From Burkholderiales bacterium (GTDB lineage Bacteria; Pseudomonadota; Gammaproteobacteria; Burkholderiales; Burkholderiaceae), in the NCBI GenBank assembly GCA_026225235.1, contig JAMFSK010000196.1, positions 1-45,726 on the forward strand: 45,726 bases of DNA, given 5' to 3'. The notes beneath the pieces are model-generated. The model saw only the letters and a list, made by a program, of their open reading frames with translations, was not told where the DNA came from and ran no database searches. Positions within the stretch are counted from its first letter, which is position 1; every line of letters begins with the position of its first letter. Of the stretch, positions 15,507 through 24,543 are shown one piece after another. A program made the position numbers and the translations under genes.

Positions 15507-16610
15507 ATGTCCCGCTTGTACACCCCGAAGAAGGTCGGCGCTTATAGCCTTTCACACCGTGTCGTGCTTGCGCCGATGACGCGCCTGCGCACCATTCAGC
15601 CTGGCGACATCCCCAGCCCGATGATGGCCGATTTCTACGGCCAGCGCGCCTCCAAGGACGGTCTCGTCATCATCGAGGGCGTCAGTATCTCGATCCCGGC
15701 TCGCTCGTATCTGGGTGCGGCAAGCTTCTATCACGACGGACAAGTCGCCGGCTGGAAGGCCATTGCCGACGCCGTGCACGCCAAGGGCGGCCGCGCTTTC
15801 ATGCAGCTCATTCACGGCGGTCGTCAAAGCCACGTGGAAATGACCGGCGGTGTCGATCCCGTCGCGCCGTCTGTCGTGCCCTTCGAAGGTGTCGCGCTGA
15901 CCAAGGACGGTTTCGTACCGGCCTCGCCGCATCGCGCACTCGGTATCGAAGAAATCCCGGGCATCATCGAAGAATTCCGTGTCGCTGCACAACGTGCATT
16001 TGACGCCGGTTTCGACGGTGTCGAACTCCACGGTGCAAACGGCTACCTCGTCGACCAGTTCATCCAGGACGGCACCAACAAGCGCACCGATGCCTACGGT
16101 GGCCCGGTTGAGAACCGCGTGCGCTTCCTGCGTGAAGCCGTCGAAGCCCTGATCTCGGTGTGGGGCGCCGACCGCGTAGGCGTGCGCATCTCGCCGTCGG
16201 GCGAATGGGGTGGCATCTCCGACAGCAACCCCGAAGCGACCTTCAGCCATGTGGCGAAGGTGCTCGACGGATACAAGATTGCCTACCTGCACGTGATCGA
16301 ACCGCGTATCAAGGGCGACTCCACCTTGCACGAAGGTCATGGCGTCGTGGCGTCGGCCTATCTGCGCCCGCACTTCACGGGAACGTTGATCGCCGCCGGC
16401 GGCTTTGACCGTGAAGGCGCGCAGGCTGTCGTAGACTCGGGCGTAGCGGACCTCGTCGCATTTGGCCGCCACTTTTCTTCGAACCCCGACCTGCCGTATC
16501 GCCTCAAGAACAACCTGCCGCTCACGCCGTATGTGCGTGACGCATTCTGGGGTGGCGATGAAAAGAACTACTCGGACTTCCCCGCGATTCAAGACGTCGA
16601 GACGGTGTGA
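15507..16610 (+). CDS. Alkene reductase, Old Yellow Enzyme family (NemA-like)
   Basis: FMN-dependent NAD(P)H:enone reductase, 367 aa, TIM barrel. The start is PKKVGAYSLSHRVVLAPMTRLR, and the substrate-binding pair is H175/N178 in ELHGANGYLVDQF, followed by the family signature NKRTDAYGGPVENR. It reduces activated double bonds, quinones, maleimides or nitro compounds. The ATG is preceded by AGAGGAA. A quinone-oxidoreductase-like gene follows 44 bp later, so both probably form an electrophile-detoxification operon. NemA homologues are commonly controlled by a TetR repressor, but none is adjacent here. Confidence 0.95.
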   Translation: MSRLYTPKKVGAYSLSHRVVLAPMTRLRTIQPGDIPSPMMADFYGQRASKDGLVIIEGVSISIPARSYLGAASFYHDGQVAGWKAIADAVHAKGGRAFMQLIHGGRQSHVEMTGGVDPVAPSVVPFEGVALTKDGFVPASPHRALGIEEIPGIIEEFRVAAQRAFDAGFDGVELHGANGYLVDQFIQDGTNKRTDAYGGPVENRVRFLREAVEALISVWGADRVGVRISPSGEWGGISDSNPEATFSHVAKVLDGYKIAYLHVIEPRIKGDSTLHEGHGVVASAYLRPHFTGTLIAAGGFDREGAQAVVDSGVADLVAFGRHFSSNPDLPYRLKNNLPLTPYVRDAFWGGDEKNYSDFPAIQDVETV

Positions 16611-16654
16611 GCGAGCGCTCCCACCTTCCCTCCCCCCCCACATCAGAGGTTTAC

Positions 16655-17644
16655 ATGTCACGCACGATCAAGTTCGCAAAAGCCGGTGGACCGGTGGTCC
16701 TCGAGTTCGTCGACACACAGGTTGCCACCCCGGGCCCAAGCGAAGTTCGCATCAAGGTCAAGGCAATCGGCATCAATCGCGCCGAATCGATGTGGCGCCT
16801 CGATGACTACATCGAACCCGTGAAGTTTCCCGCGGGTCTCGGATACGAGGCGGCCGGCACCGTCGATGCCGTCGGCGCCGACGTCAAAGGTATTGCAGTC
16901 GGTGACGAGGTCAACGTGATCCCGTCGTTTTCGATGAACCAGTACTTCACGTATGGCGAAGTCATTCTCGCGCCGGATTATGCGGTCGTGAAGCAGCCGA
17001 AGTCGCTGTCGTCCGCTGATGCGGCATCGATCTGGATGATGTTCGTGACCGCCTACGGCGCGCTCGTCGAAGATGCGATGGTCGGCAAGGGCGACTTCGT
17101 TCTTATCCCGGCAGCGTCGAGCAGCGTGGGCCTGGCGGCGATCCAGATCACCAACTATGCGGGTGCGACGTCGATTGCCCTGACACGGACGTCGGACAAG
17201 AAACAGCAACTGCTCGACGCCGGCGCGGCTCATGTGATCGCCACGGAAGAAGTCGACCTCGTGAAGGAAGTGATGCGCATCACCGAAGGCAAGGGCGCGC
17301 GTGTCGCGTTCGATCCGGTCGGCGGCCCGACTTTCGCGAAGCTGATCTCGGCACTGTCCTTCCAGGGCATCGTCTACATCTACGGTGCGCTTAGCGAGGG
17401 TGTGACGGCACTGCCAGTGCTCGAAATGATCGGCAAGATGCCGACCATTAAGGCTCATAACATCTGGCTGACGAGCGGCGATGAAACACGCCGGAAAGCC
17501 GCGGTGGAATATGTGCTCAAGGGCATCGAGGCCGGTGCACTCAAACCCGTCATCGACCGCACGTTCAAGTTCGACGACATGGTCGAAGTGCACAAGTATC
17601 TGGAAACCAACGGTCAGTTCGGCAAGATCGTCGTAACGGTCTGA
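16655..17644 (+). CDS. MDR-family NADPH:quinone / zinc-type alcohol dehydrogenase-like protein
   Basis: Medium-chain reductase, 329 aa. The N-terminal GroES-like half (GINRAESMWRLDDYIEPVKFPAGLGYEAAGTVDAVGADVK region) lacks the zinc-ligand cysteines. The Rossmann half has the quinone-reductase type PAASSSVGLAAIQ loop and AFDPVGGPTF. So it is a zinc-independent quinone oxidoreductase or enoyl reductase type rather than a true alcohol dehydrogenase. The ATG has AGAGG 5 nt upstream; the open frame begins earlier but overlaps the OYE stop. Co-transcribed with the OYE gene; both handle reactive carbonyls or quinones. Confidence 0.9.
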   Translation: MSRTIKFAKAGGPVVLEFVDTQVATPGPSEVRIKVKAIGINRAESMWRLDDYIEPVKFPAGLGYEAAGTVDAVGADVKGIAVGDEVNVIPSFSMNQYFTYGEVILAPDYAVVKQPKSLSSADAASIWMMFVTAYGALVEDAMVGKGDFVLIPAASSSVGLAAIQITNYAGATSIALTRTSDKKQQLLDAGAAHVIATEEVDLVKEVMRITEGKGARVAFDPVGGPTFAKLISALSFQGIVYIYGALSEGVTALPVLEMIGKMPTIKAHNIWLTSGDETRRKAAVEYVLKGIEAGALKPVIDRTFKFDDMVEVHKYLETNGQFGKIVVTV

Positions 17645-17688
17645 GCAAGGTCCACGCCACTTGCGCCGGACATCTTCCGGGCCCGCAA

Positions 17689-17709
17689 GCGGTCGTGGGT
17701 TCCGACCGC
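17689..17709. terminator. Hairpin between convergent MDR and SDR genes
   Basis: GCGGTCG-tgggttc-CGACCGC, a 7-bp stem in the gap between convergent stops. Confidence 0.5.
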
Positions 17710-17729
17710 GAGGGGTCGCCCTTCCTCAA

Positions 17730-18491
17730 TCAGGCGGCGAGCCGCAGGCCCCCGTCGCACACCATCACATGCCCGGTCATGAAGCTGTCGTCGATCAGAA
17801 ACGCGATCGCTTTGGCAAGATCGTCGGACGCACCGACCCGGCCCACCGGGGTCTTCGCAGCGAAGCTCGCAAATGCGGCTTCACGTTGATCGGCGGGCAG
17901 GAAGTCCCACCACGGGGTAGCGACCACGCCGGGCGACACCGCATTGACGCGAAGCGGACGCAACTCGGCCGCCAGCACGGGGACGGCGCACGACAAGGCG
18001 CCATTGATCGCAGCAAGGCCGACGGTTCCCGGTGAAGCCATCTGCGCACTCACCGCGGTCACGAAGGTAATCGATCCGTCGCTGCAAATCGTTGCAAGCG
18101 CAGCCTGTGCGCAAAGCAAGTGCGGCATGGCCTTCGCCTCGAAGCCGCCCAGCACTTCGCCCAGGTCGAGCGTAGCGAATGGGCCAAAACCACGGCCACT
18201 GCCCAGCGCAAGAACGAGGTGATCGAAGCGGCCCAGATTTTCAAAAAACACACGTACGGCGCCTGCATCGCAGGCATCGAGTTCAATTGCACTCGCGTCA
18301 CCTCCGATGCTCGCGCGTGCCGCCTCGAGCCGCTCGCGGCCACGGCCAGTGATGGTGACTTGCATGCCGCTTGCCGCCAGGCGCTGCGCGGTCGCGAGAC
18401 CCAGTCCCGATGAGCCCCCCATGATCACGGCGTGATCGCGGCCCGAGACGGACGGGTGAAAGTTCGAGGGTGGTTGGGTAAATGTCGCCAC
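17730..18491 (-). CDS. Atypical SDR family protein lacking YxxxK
   Basis: Rossmann-fold short-chain dehydrogenase-like protein, 253 aa. The cofactor loop is GGSSGLGLA (about residues 25-33). The region where the catalytic Tyr-x-x-x-Lys should be reads GTVGLAAINGAL, so Tyr becomes Leu and Lys becomes Asn; the upstream Ser (FVTAVSAQMAS) is kept. The C-terminal VNAVSPGVVATPWW and VMVCDGGLRL are normal SDR features. A small SDR subgroup with AAINxAL is known in databases to me only as uncharacterised. The start is GTG at 18491, with AGGAG 8 nt upstream. It is divergent from a LysR gene, its probable regulator. Confidence 0.88.
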   Translation of the reverse strand: MATFTQPPSNFHPSVSGRDHAVIMGGSSGLGLATAQRLAASGMQVTITGRGRERLEAARASIGGDASAIELDACDAGAVRVFFENLGRFDHLVLALGSGRGFGPFATLDLGEVLGGFEAKAMPHLLCAQAALATICSDGSITFVTAVSAQMASPGTVGLAAINGALSCAVPVLAAELRPLRVNAVSPGVVATPWWDFLPADQREAAFASFAAKTPVGRVGASDDLAKAIAFLIDDSFMTGHVMVCDGGLRLAA

Positions 18492-18591
18492 GATGGAAGC
18501 TCCTGAGATTCGATGGGATGGGCCGATTGACCGTCGCCGTGAGCGCGTTTCCTCACAGCACGGTTGAACAATAGGGCGCCGTCACCTATCT

Positions 18592-19536
18592 TTGAAATCA
18601 ATTACAGGAATTCCACCTATCAACGTGATTAATCTCTACGGCGTCGACCTGAATTTGCTCGTCTCCCTCGATACCTTGCTCGAGGTCTGCAATGTCACCA
18701 AAGCAGCGGAGCGCCTTCACCTGACCCAGCCCGCCGTGTCGACGCAATTGGCCCGCTTGCGCAAGATCTTCGACGACCCTTTGCTCATCCCCGCTGAAAG
18801 CGGTCGCGGGATGGTCATCACGGCGCGTGCGCTTGAACTGGTCGACCCGCTGCGCACGGCCTTGCAGGACATTCAGTCGGTCGTGCGGTATCGGCAGCGC
18901 TTCGATCCGCGACGCGACAGCCGGGTCTTCCGGATTGCAGCAAATGACAATGCGGTCGCGCTGGTCGGACTCAACTTCATGGAACGTCTGCCTCGCATCG
19001 CCGGACCGGGTGTGCGTGTCGCGTTCGCAAACGCCGTCCAGGATGCCGTCGCGCGGCAACTCGAACATGGCGAGATCGATCTGGTGGTGGGATCGGAACG
19101 GATGACCCCTGTGGCGATGAAGGCGAGGAAGCTGCTTGAGGAACGGTTTTTGATGGTCCAGCGCAAAGGGCATCCCAGAGGGGCGGGTCCGCTGGACCTC
19201 GAAACCTATTGCACGCTCGAGCACGTCCTCGTGTCGACGAGCGGCGGCAGTTTTCATGGCTTCATGGACGAGCATCTTGAAGCGCTCGGCCGGCGTCGTT
19301 CAGTCGCGATTTCCGTGCAGACGTTTACGCTGGTGCCCGAACTGCTTGTGCATTCTGACTACGTGTCGACGTTGCCAAGCCGTCTGGTCGCACGCTACGC
19401 AGCAAGCCTGGATGCGTTCGAGCTGCCCTTCGAAGCGCGAGGCTTTTCGATCTTCGCGGCGTGGCATCCACGTCACCATGCCGATCCGGCGAATGCGTGG
19501 TTACGCGAGGCGTTATTGGAAAGCGTCGCTGTCTGA
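18592..19536 (+). CDS. LysR family regulator (NodD-like group)
   Basis: LysR-type regulator of 314 aa. The HTH begins VDLNLLVSLDTLLEVCNVTKAAERLHLTQPAVSTQLARLR, which resembles the NodD/NahR-like subgroup; the effector domain follows from about residue 110. Divergent from the atypical SDR gene with 100 bp between. The start is uncertain: TTG at 18592 gives MKSITGIPP; a GTG at 18625 (protein MINLYGVDLNLLV) is the more usual LysR beginning. No clear ribosome site fits either well. Confidence 0.88.
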   Translation: MKSITGIPPINVINLYGVDLNLLVSLDTLLEVCNVTKAAERLHLTQPAVSTQLARLRKIFDDPLLIPAESGRGMVITARALELVDPLRTALQDIQSVVRYRQRFDPRRDSRVFRIAANDNAVALVGLNFMERLPRIAGPGVRVAFANAVQDAVARQLEHGEIDLVVGSERMTPVAMKARKLLEERFLMVQRKGHPRGAGPLDLETYCTLEHVLVSTSGGSFHGFMDEHLEALGRRRSVAISVQTFTLVPELLVHSDYVSTLPSRLVARYAASLDAFELPFEARGFSIFAAWHPRHHADPANAWLREALLESVAV

Positions 19537-19662
19537 GGCCGCACAAGAGGCACCAGACAGAGGCCTCGGACAAGGACAGCATCGCGCTGGCACCTGGACC
19601 CCGCTTGGGCCAGAGCCGGAGTCGGAGCCTGGGGCCAGGGCTGTTCCCCCTCCTCTTGCGCT

Positions 19663-20061
19663 TCAAATCCACACGTCGTTTTGAACGGTCCGATCGCTAG
19701 TTTCCGCGCCCGTGTTCACTACGCCGCGCGGCTCGATCAGGAGCATCTTGACCTCGCTTGCGGCCGACGGCTTATGTTCGATGCCTTTGGGGACCACATA
19801 CATTTCGCCTTGTCCCACCGTTACGAAACCATCGCGGAAATCGAGGCGCAATTCTCCTTCGAGTACAACGAATGCCTCATCAGAGTCAGCATGCTCGTGC
19901 CAGATGAAGTCGCCCTGAATCTTCACGATCTTGAATTGATTGTCGTTGAGTTCGGCGACCACACGCGGCATCCAGTGGTCGTGAATGCGAGAAAGCTTCT
20001 CGGCGAAGTTGACCGACTGATACGACGGTTCGGTGGGTTGATGCGTTTGCTCGTTTGCCAT
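19663..20061 (-). CDS. Cupin domain-containing protein
   Basis: Single-domain cupin of 132 aa. Cupin motif 1 is WHEHADSDEAFVVLEGELRLDF (two His and one Glu as metal ligands), and motif 2 is VPKGIEHKP. The function is unknown; such small cupins range from isomerases to ligand sensors. It is flanked by a LysR gene ending about 130 bp away on the opposite strand and an AraC gene upstream on the same strand, 150 bp apart. The C-terminal residues past about 115 are not conserved-looking. Confidence 0.85.
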   Translation of the reverse strand: MANEQTHQPTEPSYQSVNFAEKLSRIHDHWMPRVVAELNDNQFKIVKIQGDFIWHEHADSDEAFVVLEGELRLDFRDGFVTVGQGEMYVVPKGIEHKPSAASEVKMLLIEPRGVVNTGAETSDRTVQNDVWI

Positions 20062-20211
20062 TGTGTCGCGCCTCCTGACGGGGCTGCATTGGATCAGGGA
20101 CTCAGTCTAGGCAGACCGCACGCGCGCGTCTTGAACGATTGTGCGCACACGCCGGAGGCTTGTGACGCCTTTCTATTCTCCGATACGCAACCGTCGGCGG
20201 CTTGACGCGCT

Positions 20212-21024
20212 TTACTTGCCGATACGCAGCCACTTCGAGGGCGACAAGCCAAAAGCTTTGACAAACTGACGCGTCATATGGCTCTGATCGGCGAAGCCTG
20301 CCATCGCTGCGCAATCCACCAGCGGGGTGCCCACCGACATCAGGCGCTGGGCCAGCGCGAGGCGTCGCAGTGTCAGATACCGGTAAGGGCTGGTACCAAA
20401 GAAACATCTGAAATCGCGGGAGAGGCTCCAGCGATCACGACCGCTTGCCGCAGCGAGTTCGTCGAGCGTGACCGGGCGATCCAAAGAGGCGTGGATATAT
20501 TCGCGCGCTATCCGGGCCGCCCGAAAATCGCCGGTCCGCTTCTGCTTCGGTGCGCCGGAGACCGCCTTGAGTGCAATAGCCAGATCGAACAGCGCGTCGT
20601 CTTGCTCGAGTGTGTCAATTCGAAAATCGAGGTTCTCGAGGAGCGCCTGCGTGGCGTTGAACAGCCGCACGTCGGTGGAGGTGCCCCCCTTAATAAACGG
20701 CAGCGGGCTGCCCCCCAGCGCTTCCTGCAACCGCGCCGGCTCGACGTACACCATCCGATAACGAAATCCCTCTTCGGTGCCGGCATGACCGTCGTGAGGC
20801 TCATCAGGATGCAGGATAACCGTGTGCCCGGTCAGGCTATGCCGGATCGAAGAGCGGTAGTGAAACGACTGGACACCCGCCAGCGTGCGACCGATCGCAT
20901 AGGTATCGTGTCGATGCAGAGCGTAAGCATTGCCCTGGAAGAAAGCTTCGATACGTTCGATCCCCGCCACCGGTTCGGCACGGCGCATCCAGTCTCTAGC
21001 CGTCTCGATGATGGGCTTTTTCAT
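20212..21024 (-). CDS. AraC family transcriptional regulator
   Basis: AraC/XylS-type regulator, 270 aa from the ATG at 21024 (GAAAGAG upstream), or 281 aa from 21057. The N-terminal half is a cupin-like arabinose-binding fold (EAFFQGNAYALHRHDTYAIGRTLAGVQSFHYR region). The C-terminal half has two HTH motifs (TLDELAAASGRDRWSLSRDF and VDCAAMAGFADQSHMTRQFVKAFGLSP). It is the third gene of a cupin-LysE-AraC run, so it probably controls the exporter in response to a small amino-acid-like ligand. This type of AraC protein is often paired with LysE-family exporters. Confidence 0.9.
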   Translation of the reverse strand: MKKPIIETARDWMRRAEPVAGIERIEAFFQGNAYALHRHDTYAIGRTLAGVQSFHYRSSIRHSLTGHTVILHPDEPHDGHAGTEEGFRYRMVYVEPARLQEALGGSPLPFIKGGTSTDVRLFNATQALLENLDFRIDTLEQDDALFDLAIALKAVSGAPKQKRTGDFRAARIAREYIHASLDRPVTLDELAAASGRDRWSLSRDFRCFFGTSPYRYLTLRRLALAQRLMSVGTPLVDCAAMAGFADQSHMTRQFVKAFGLSPSKWLRIGK

Positions 21025-21069
21025 CGCACTCTTTCGAATTCCAGTAGTGTCCGTCATGACGGTATCACT

Positions 21070-21708
21070 TTAGATGCCGACCCGATGCGCAGTGAAAATC
21101 AATCGCAAACCGAGCGCCGCGATCGCGGTCGCTGCCGCACGATCTACCCATTTCTTCGCGCGGAGATAGACCTCGCGGGGGCGTCGGCTCGAAAAGCACA
21201 GCGCGACGACCGTGTACCAGCCGCTTTCGATTGCCAGGACCAAGGGCGGCAGCGCGAAATAGCACCAGACGGGCGGATGTTGCGGCAGCAAGGCCGCAAA
21301 AATGCTGCCGTAGGCAATCGCCGTCTTCGGGTTGCTGAGTTGGGTGCTCAGCCCGAGCCAGAACGATTTCGGCACGTTGGCAGTCTGCACCACACGGCCG
21401 TCTTCGATCAACAGAGGGCGCGCCGCACCGCGCCAGATTTTCGAAGCGATATACACCAGGTAGAGTCCACCGGCGATCTTCAGTCCGGCATAGAGCCAGC
21501 CAACCGCGCTGAGCAGAGTGTAGAGCCCAGCAAGTGCGACTCCGCTGAAGAACACGCCGCCCACGCCCATGCCGAGGGCGGTCGCGAGGCCGTCCGCACG
21601 CGACAACCCGATCGAATTGCGCGCGACGAGAACAAAGCTGGGTCCGGGGCTCATCGCCCCGATCAACAGCGCAACGAGAATGGTGGCAATGGCGGCTGAG
21701 GCGGTCAT
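21070..21708 (-). CDS. LysE family amino-acid exporter
   Basis: Inner-membrane exporter of the LysE/RhtB superfamily, 212 aa, six hydrophobic segments. The signature GAMSPGPSFVLVARNSIGLSRADG follows the first segment, as in RhtB-like proteins. The start ATG overlaps the stop of the upstream cupin gene (ATGA), so translation is coupled. An AraC regulator follows. The substrate is unknown: threonine, homoserine or another amino acid are typical. Confidence 0.9.
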   Translation of the reverse strand: MTASAAIATILVALLIGAMSPGPSFVLVARNSIGLSRADGLATALGMGVGGVFFSGVALAGLYTLLSAVGWLYAGLKIAGGLYLVYIASKIWRGAARPLLIEDGRVVQTANVPKSFWLGLSTQLSNPKTAIAYGSIFAALLPQHPPVWCYFALPPLVLAIESGWYTVVALCFSSRRPREVYLRAKKWVDRAAATAIAALGLRLIFTAHRVGI

Positions 21709-22226
21709 TGGCTCTCTCCCAAAGGTTGAACGAGCATGTCGAAAATCCGGGGACGATCGAGTTCGCGATCGTAGTACGGCGCCGGCTCGAGATACCCGAC
21801 CACGTGGAGGCTGCGCACCATGACTTTCCCGCTGTCAGGATACACGCAGACTTCGTTGGGGTGGTTCGGCCCGATCGCCAGATAGACGAGATCGTCCTCG
21901 TACGGATTGGCCAATTGATGGGCCGTACCGCTGCCCGCCGGGCAGGAAATGCAGTCGCCGGCGCGGATCTCGCTGACCGAATCGCCATAGCGGAACACCC
22001 CGCGCCCCGAGAGAACAAAGAACACTTCGTCGTCGAGCGTGTGAGCGTGAAAGGGGCAGACGGTGCGTCCGGGAGGCACCCTCGACAAGTTTACGCCAAG
22101 ACGCCCGCGCAAGGCATCGAGCGCGGGCGTAAGCGGTTTGAAGGTGCCGCCCCAGTGTTCGCCTTGGAAATCCTCGACTTCCTTGACGTCATCTACGTTG
22201 ACGATTCGTGGCTGCGCTTCGTCCAT
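21705..22226 (-). CDS. Cupin domain protein, 173 aa
   Basis: Cytoplasmic cupin. Motif 1 is PFHAHTLDDEVFFVLSGRGVFRYG and motif 2 is CPAGSGTAHQLANP. The ATG at 22226 is set by AAGGAGG 6 nt upstream. It heads a three-gene operon with a LysE exporter (4-bp overlap) and an AraC regulator. Related cupins are annotated as phosphomannose-isomerase-like or small-ligand dioxygenase-like; no reaction can be given. The coupling suggests that it processes or senses the exporter's substrate. Confidence 0.88.
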   Translation of the reverse strand: MDEAQPRIVNVDDVKEVEDFQGEHWGGTFKPLTPALDALRGRLGVNLSRVPPGRTVCPFHAHTLDDEVFFVLSGRGVFRYGDSVSEIRAGDCISCPAGSGTAHQLANPYEDDLVYLAIGPNHPNEVCVYPDSGKVMVRSLHVVGYLEPAPYYDRELDRPRIFDMLVQPLGESQ

Positions 22227-22341
22227 CGCCGACCTCCTTCTCACGTTCCAATCGATGATAGCGCTTTCCGCGTGGAGCGCCTCCGGCGGAACAATGTCTG
22301 CGGCGCGACGCGTGCCGGAGCGTCAACCGACATCTCGGCGT

Positions 22342-23241
22342 CTAGCCGTCGCAAGCCACGGCGCCCAATTGCTTTACGAGTACATCGAACACAATGCGGA
22401 CGCGCTTCGGCACTGGACCGCGTTGAGGCCGGTACACCGACAGTTTCCAAGGCTCAGGTTCAACGCGCCGCAGGATGCGCATGAGCCGCCCGTCGGCGAC
22501 ACAGGACCGAGCGAGATATGCGGCAATCTGACCGAAGCCCAGGCCTGCCACACACGCCCCGAGCTCCGCTTCCGGATCGTCTGTGACGAATGTCGCCGCC
22601 GACGGCACCATCTGTTCGTCGCGACTGAAAACCCAGGGCCACGGCCGCCCCGTGCTGCGATCGATAAGTGCGGTCAGAGGCAAAGTAGCGAGCCCCTTCG
22701 TGTTTTTGGGTTCGCCCAGTTGCGTGATCAGTGCCGGAGACCCGACGACCCACATCGGCAGTGCTCCCACGGTACGCGCGATAAACCGATTGTCCCTGAT
22801 CACGCCTGCGCGCACGCCGATATCGATTTGCTCGTTAACAACGGCGGACGGCACATCGGACAGCCGAAGATCGATCACGATGCCGGGGTGCTTCTTCATC
22901 GTCTCGTTCAAGAGCGGCATCACATACCGACGCCCTAACCCGCCCGGCGCAGTGATGCGCACCACGCCGCCCATCTCATCATCATCCCTCGCATCATTGA
23001 ACAAGCTGCCCATCGAGCCGAGCACGGCTTGCGACTGAAGCAAAAAACGTTCGCCGAAGGTCGTGATCTGAACGCTTCTTGTGTTCCTGTGAAACAGCGT
23101 TTCACCCAGCATGTCTTCGAGTTCGCGCACCGCCCGCGTCACGACCTGCGGCGATATCCCGAGCCGGGCTGCCGCATCGCGGAAACTGGCTGCTGACGCT
23201 GCGACACCGAAGATTCGTATCAACTCAAGGCGATTTGCCAT
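22342..23241 (-). CDS. LysR family regulator
   Basis: LysR-type regulator of 299 aa in the group with a LELIRIFGVAASAASFRDAAARLGISPQVVTRAVRELE HTH region (residues 4-60). The start is the ATG at 23241; a TTG four codons earlier is possible. Divergent from an SDR gene at 23439 with a palindrome between, so it is that gene's likely regulator. The effector is unknown. Confidence 0.9.
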   Translation of the reverse strand: MANRLELIRIFGVAASAASFRDAAARLGISPQVVTRAVRELEDMLGETLFHRNTRSVQITTFGERFLLQSQAVLGSMGSLFNDARDDDEMGGVVRITAPGGLGRRYVMPLLNETMKKHPGIVIDLRLSDVPSAVVNEQIDIGVRAGVIRDNRFIARTVGALPMWVVGSPALITQLGEPKNTKGLATLPLTALIDRSTGRPWPWVFSRDEQMVPSAATFVTDDPEAELGACVAGLGFGQIAAYLARSCVADGRLMRILRRVEPEPWKLSVYRPQRGPVPKRVRIVFDVLVKQLGAVACDG

Positions 23242-23288
23242 AAAGCCCCGCAACGTTCAAACAATTCAAAAGGGAGCCGCGTCAAGAC

Positions 23289-23307
23289 AATTCCCTTTTT
23301 GGGAATT
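23289..23307. promoter_or_regulatory. Palindrome in the LysR/SDR intergenic region
   Basis: AATTCCC-ttttt-GGGAATT, 48 bp upstream of the LysR start. The size and dyad form fit a LysR recognition site; it could also form an RNA hairpin. Confidence 0.5.
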
Positions 23308-23438
23308 CTAAATGCGTGATTGTTCCATTCTAATATCGTCTAAGCACTCCGATAATTTGTTCATGCCCGATCTGTTCGCGACCTGCGCACAGGGGCAGCC
23401 CCAAAGCGGCTTAAGGCCGCCTAGCTCAGGAGCCCGCC

Positions 23439-24229
23439 ATGAACACAGTCACGCCCACCCCCGCGCAAGTCTCACGCGCTCTCGAAGGAAAGGTCGCCTT
23501 GGTGACCGGAGCAAGCTCTGGAATCGGGCGTGCGAGCGCACTCGAACTCTCACGCCGCGGCGCAAAGGTGGTCGTTGCCGCACGCCGGAGAGAAGAACTG
23601 GACACCCTGGTCGATGCAATACGGACAATCGGAGCCGACGCGGCCGCCATCACCGTCGATGTGACCCGAGAAGACGATATCAAGGCCATGGTCAAGTTTG
23701 CAGTCGACACGTATGGCCACCTTGACATCGCTTTCAACAATGCCGGCACGGAGGGTGTGTTCGCGCCGCTGCTCGAGCAAGACGCCGCGCGCTTCGACAT
23801 GGTGTTTGAACCGAATGTGCGAGGCGTATTCAATTCGATGAAGTACGAAGCCGAAGTCATGCTGGCACAAGGCGCCGGCAGCATCATCAACAATGCCTCG
23901 ATGGGTGCCGTGATCGGCTTCGAGAATGCCTCGCTCTATATCGCCACAAAACACGCTGTGGTCGGCATGACCAAGACGGCGTCGATCGAGTGGTTCCGAC
24001 ACGGAGTACGAGTCAATTCGTTGTGCCCCGGCTTGATCGAGACACCATTTCATCATCGCGGCATCTGGCCTTCACCCGAAGCGCAGCAAGCGTTTGCCGC
24101 GGGCACGCCTGCGGGCCGCTTCGGCAGCGCTGAAGAGATGGCTACATTGTCGCCTTCCTCGGCTCGGAGGACTCGTCGTATATCTCGGGGCATGCGCTCG
24201 TAGCGGACGGAGGTTACTCGATCGCCTGA
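23439..24229 (+). pseudogene. SDR family oxidoreductase with 3' frameshift
   Basis: Classical NAD(P) short-chain dehydrogenase: TGASSGIG near residue 23, NNAG, catalytic Ser (NNASMGAV), and YIATK as the YxxxK pair. The frame from 23439 stops at 24203 after a non-SDR tail (TLSPSSARRTRR). If one base is restored near 24144-24146, reading continues as IVAFLGSEDSSYISGHALVADGGYSIA and stops at 24227-24229, which is the normal SDR C-terminus. So one base has been lost, either in the genome or in sequencing. As it stands the product would lack the C-terminal strand that helps dimer/tetramer contacts. Divergent from a LysR gene. Confidence 0.85.
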
Positions 24230-24543
24230 GCGGCGGGGCCTCTGTCTTGCGGCCTATGCGCAGCGGAATCGAGACTGCAGTCCGAGACTCCGTTCCGCCG
24301 CAGTGCCCGACACATAGACTGCGCGGCAAGCACCACGGCAGCGATTTGCGACACGATAAAAATTGAGGCAGCGATCGTTTTACGACGGGTCAGTTCGGTC
24401 CACAACAGCTCACCTGTGATCGAGATCAAGCAATGCCAGCTCGTCGATCGGGCTCAAAGAGGAAGGACCTACGCCCCGCTCACGAGAGGGAAGCTGCGCT
24501 CTGCACCAAGTCGGCGCCCGCCGACCTGGATGTCCATATAGAA
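24230..24543. other. Non-coding stretch, SDR to esterase
   Basis: About 310 bp between convergent genes with no supported gene. A minus-strand frame at 24214-24429 has one hydrophobic stretch but starts with TTG without a ribosome site and overlaps the SDR 3' end. I see no clear terminator. Confidence 0.5.

Noticed and set aside
20278..21699. 473-codon plus-strand frame across AraC and LysE genes
   Set aside because: It spans two genes with clear motifs on the other strand; shadow frame.
24214..24429. Minus-strand frame with one hydrophobic segment
   Set aside because: TTG start with no ribosome site, overlaps the SDR gene's true 3' end, no recognisable family.
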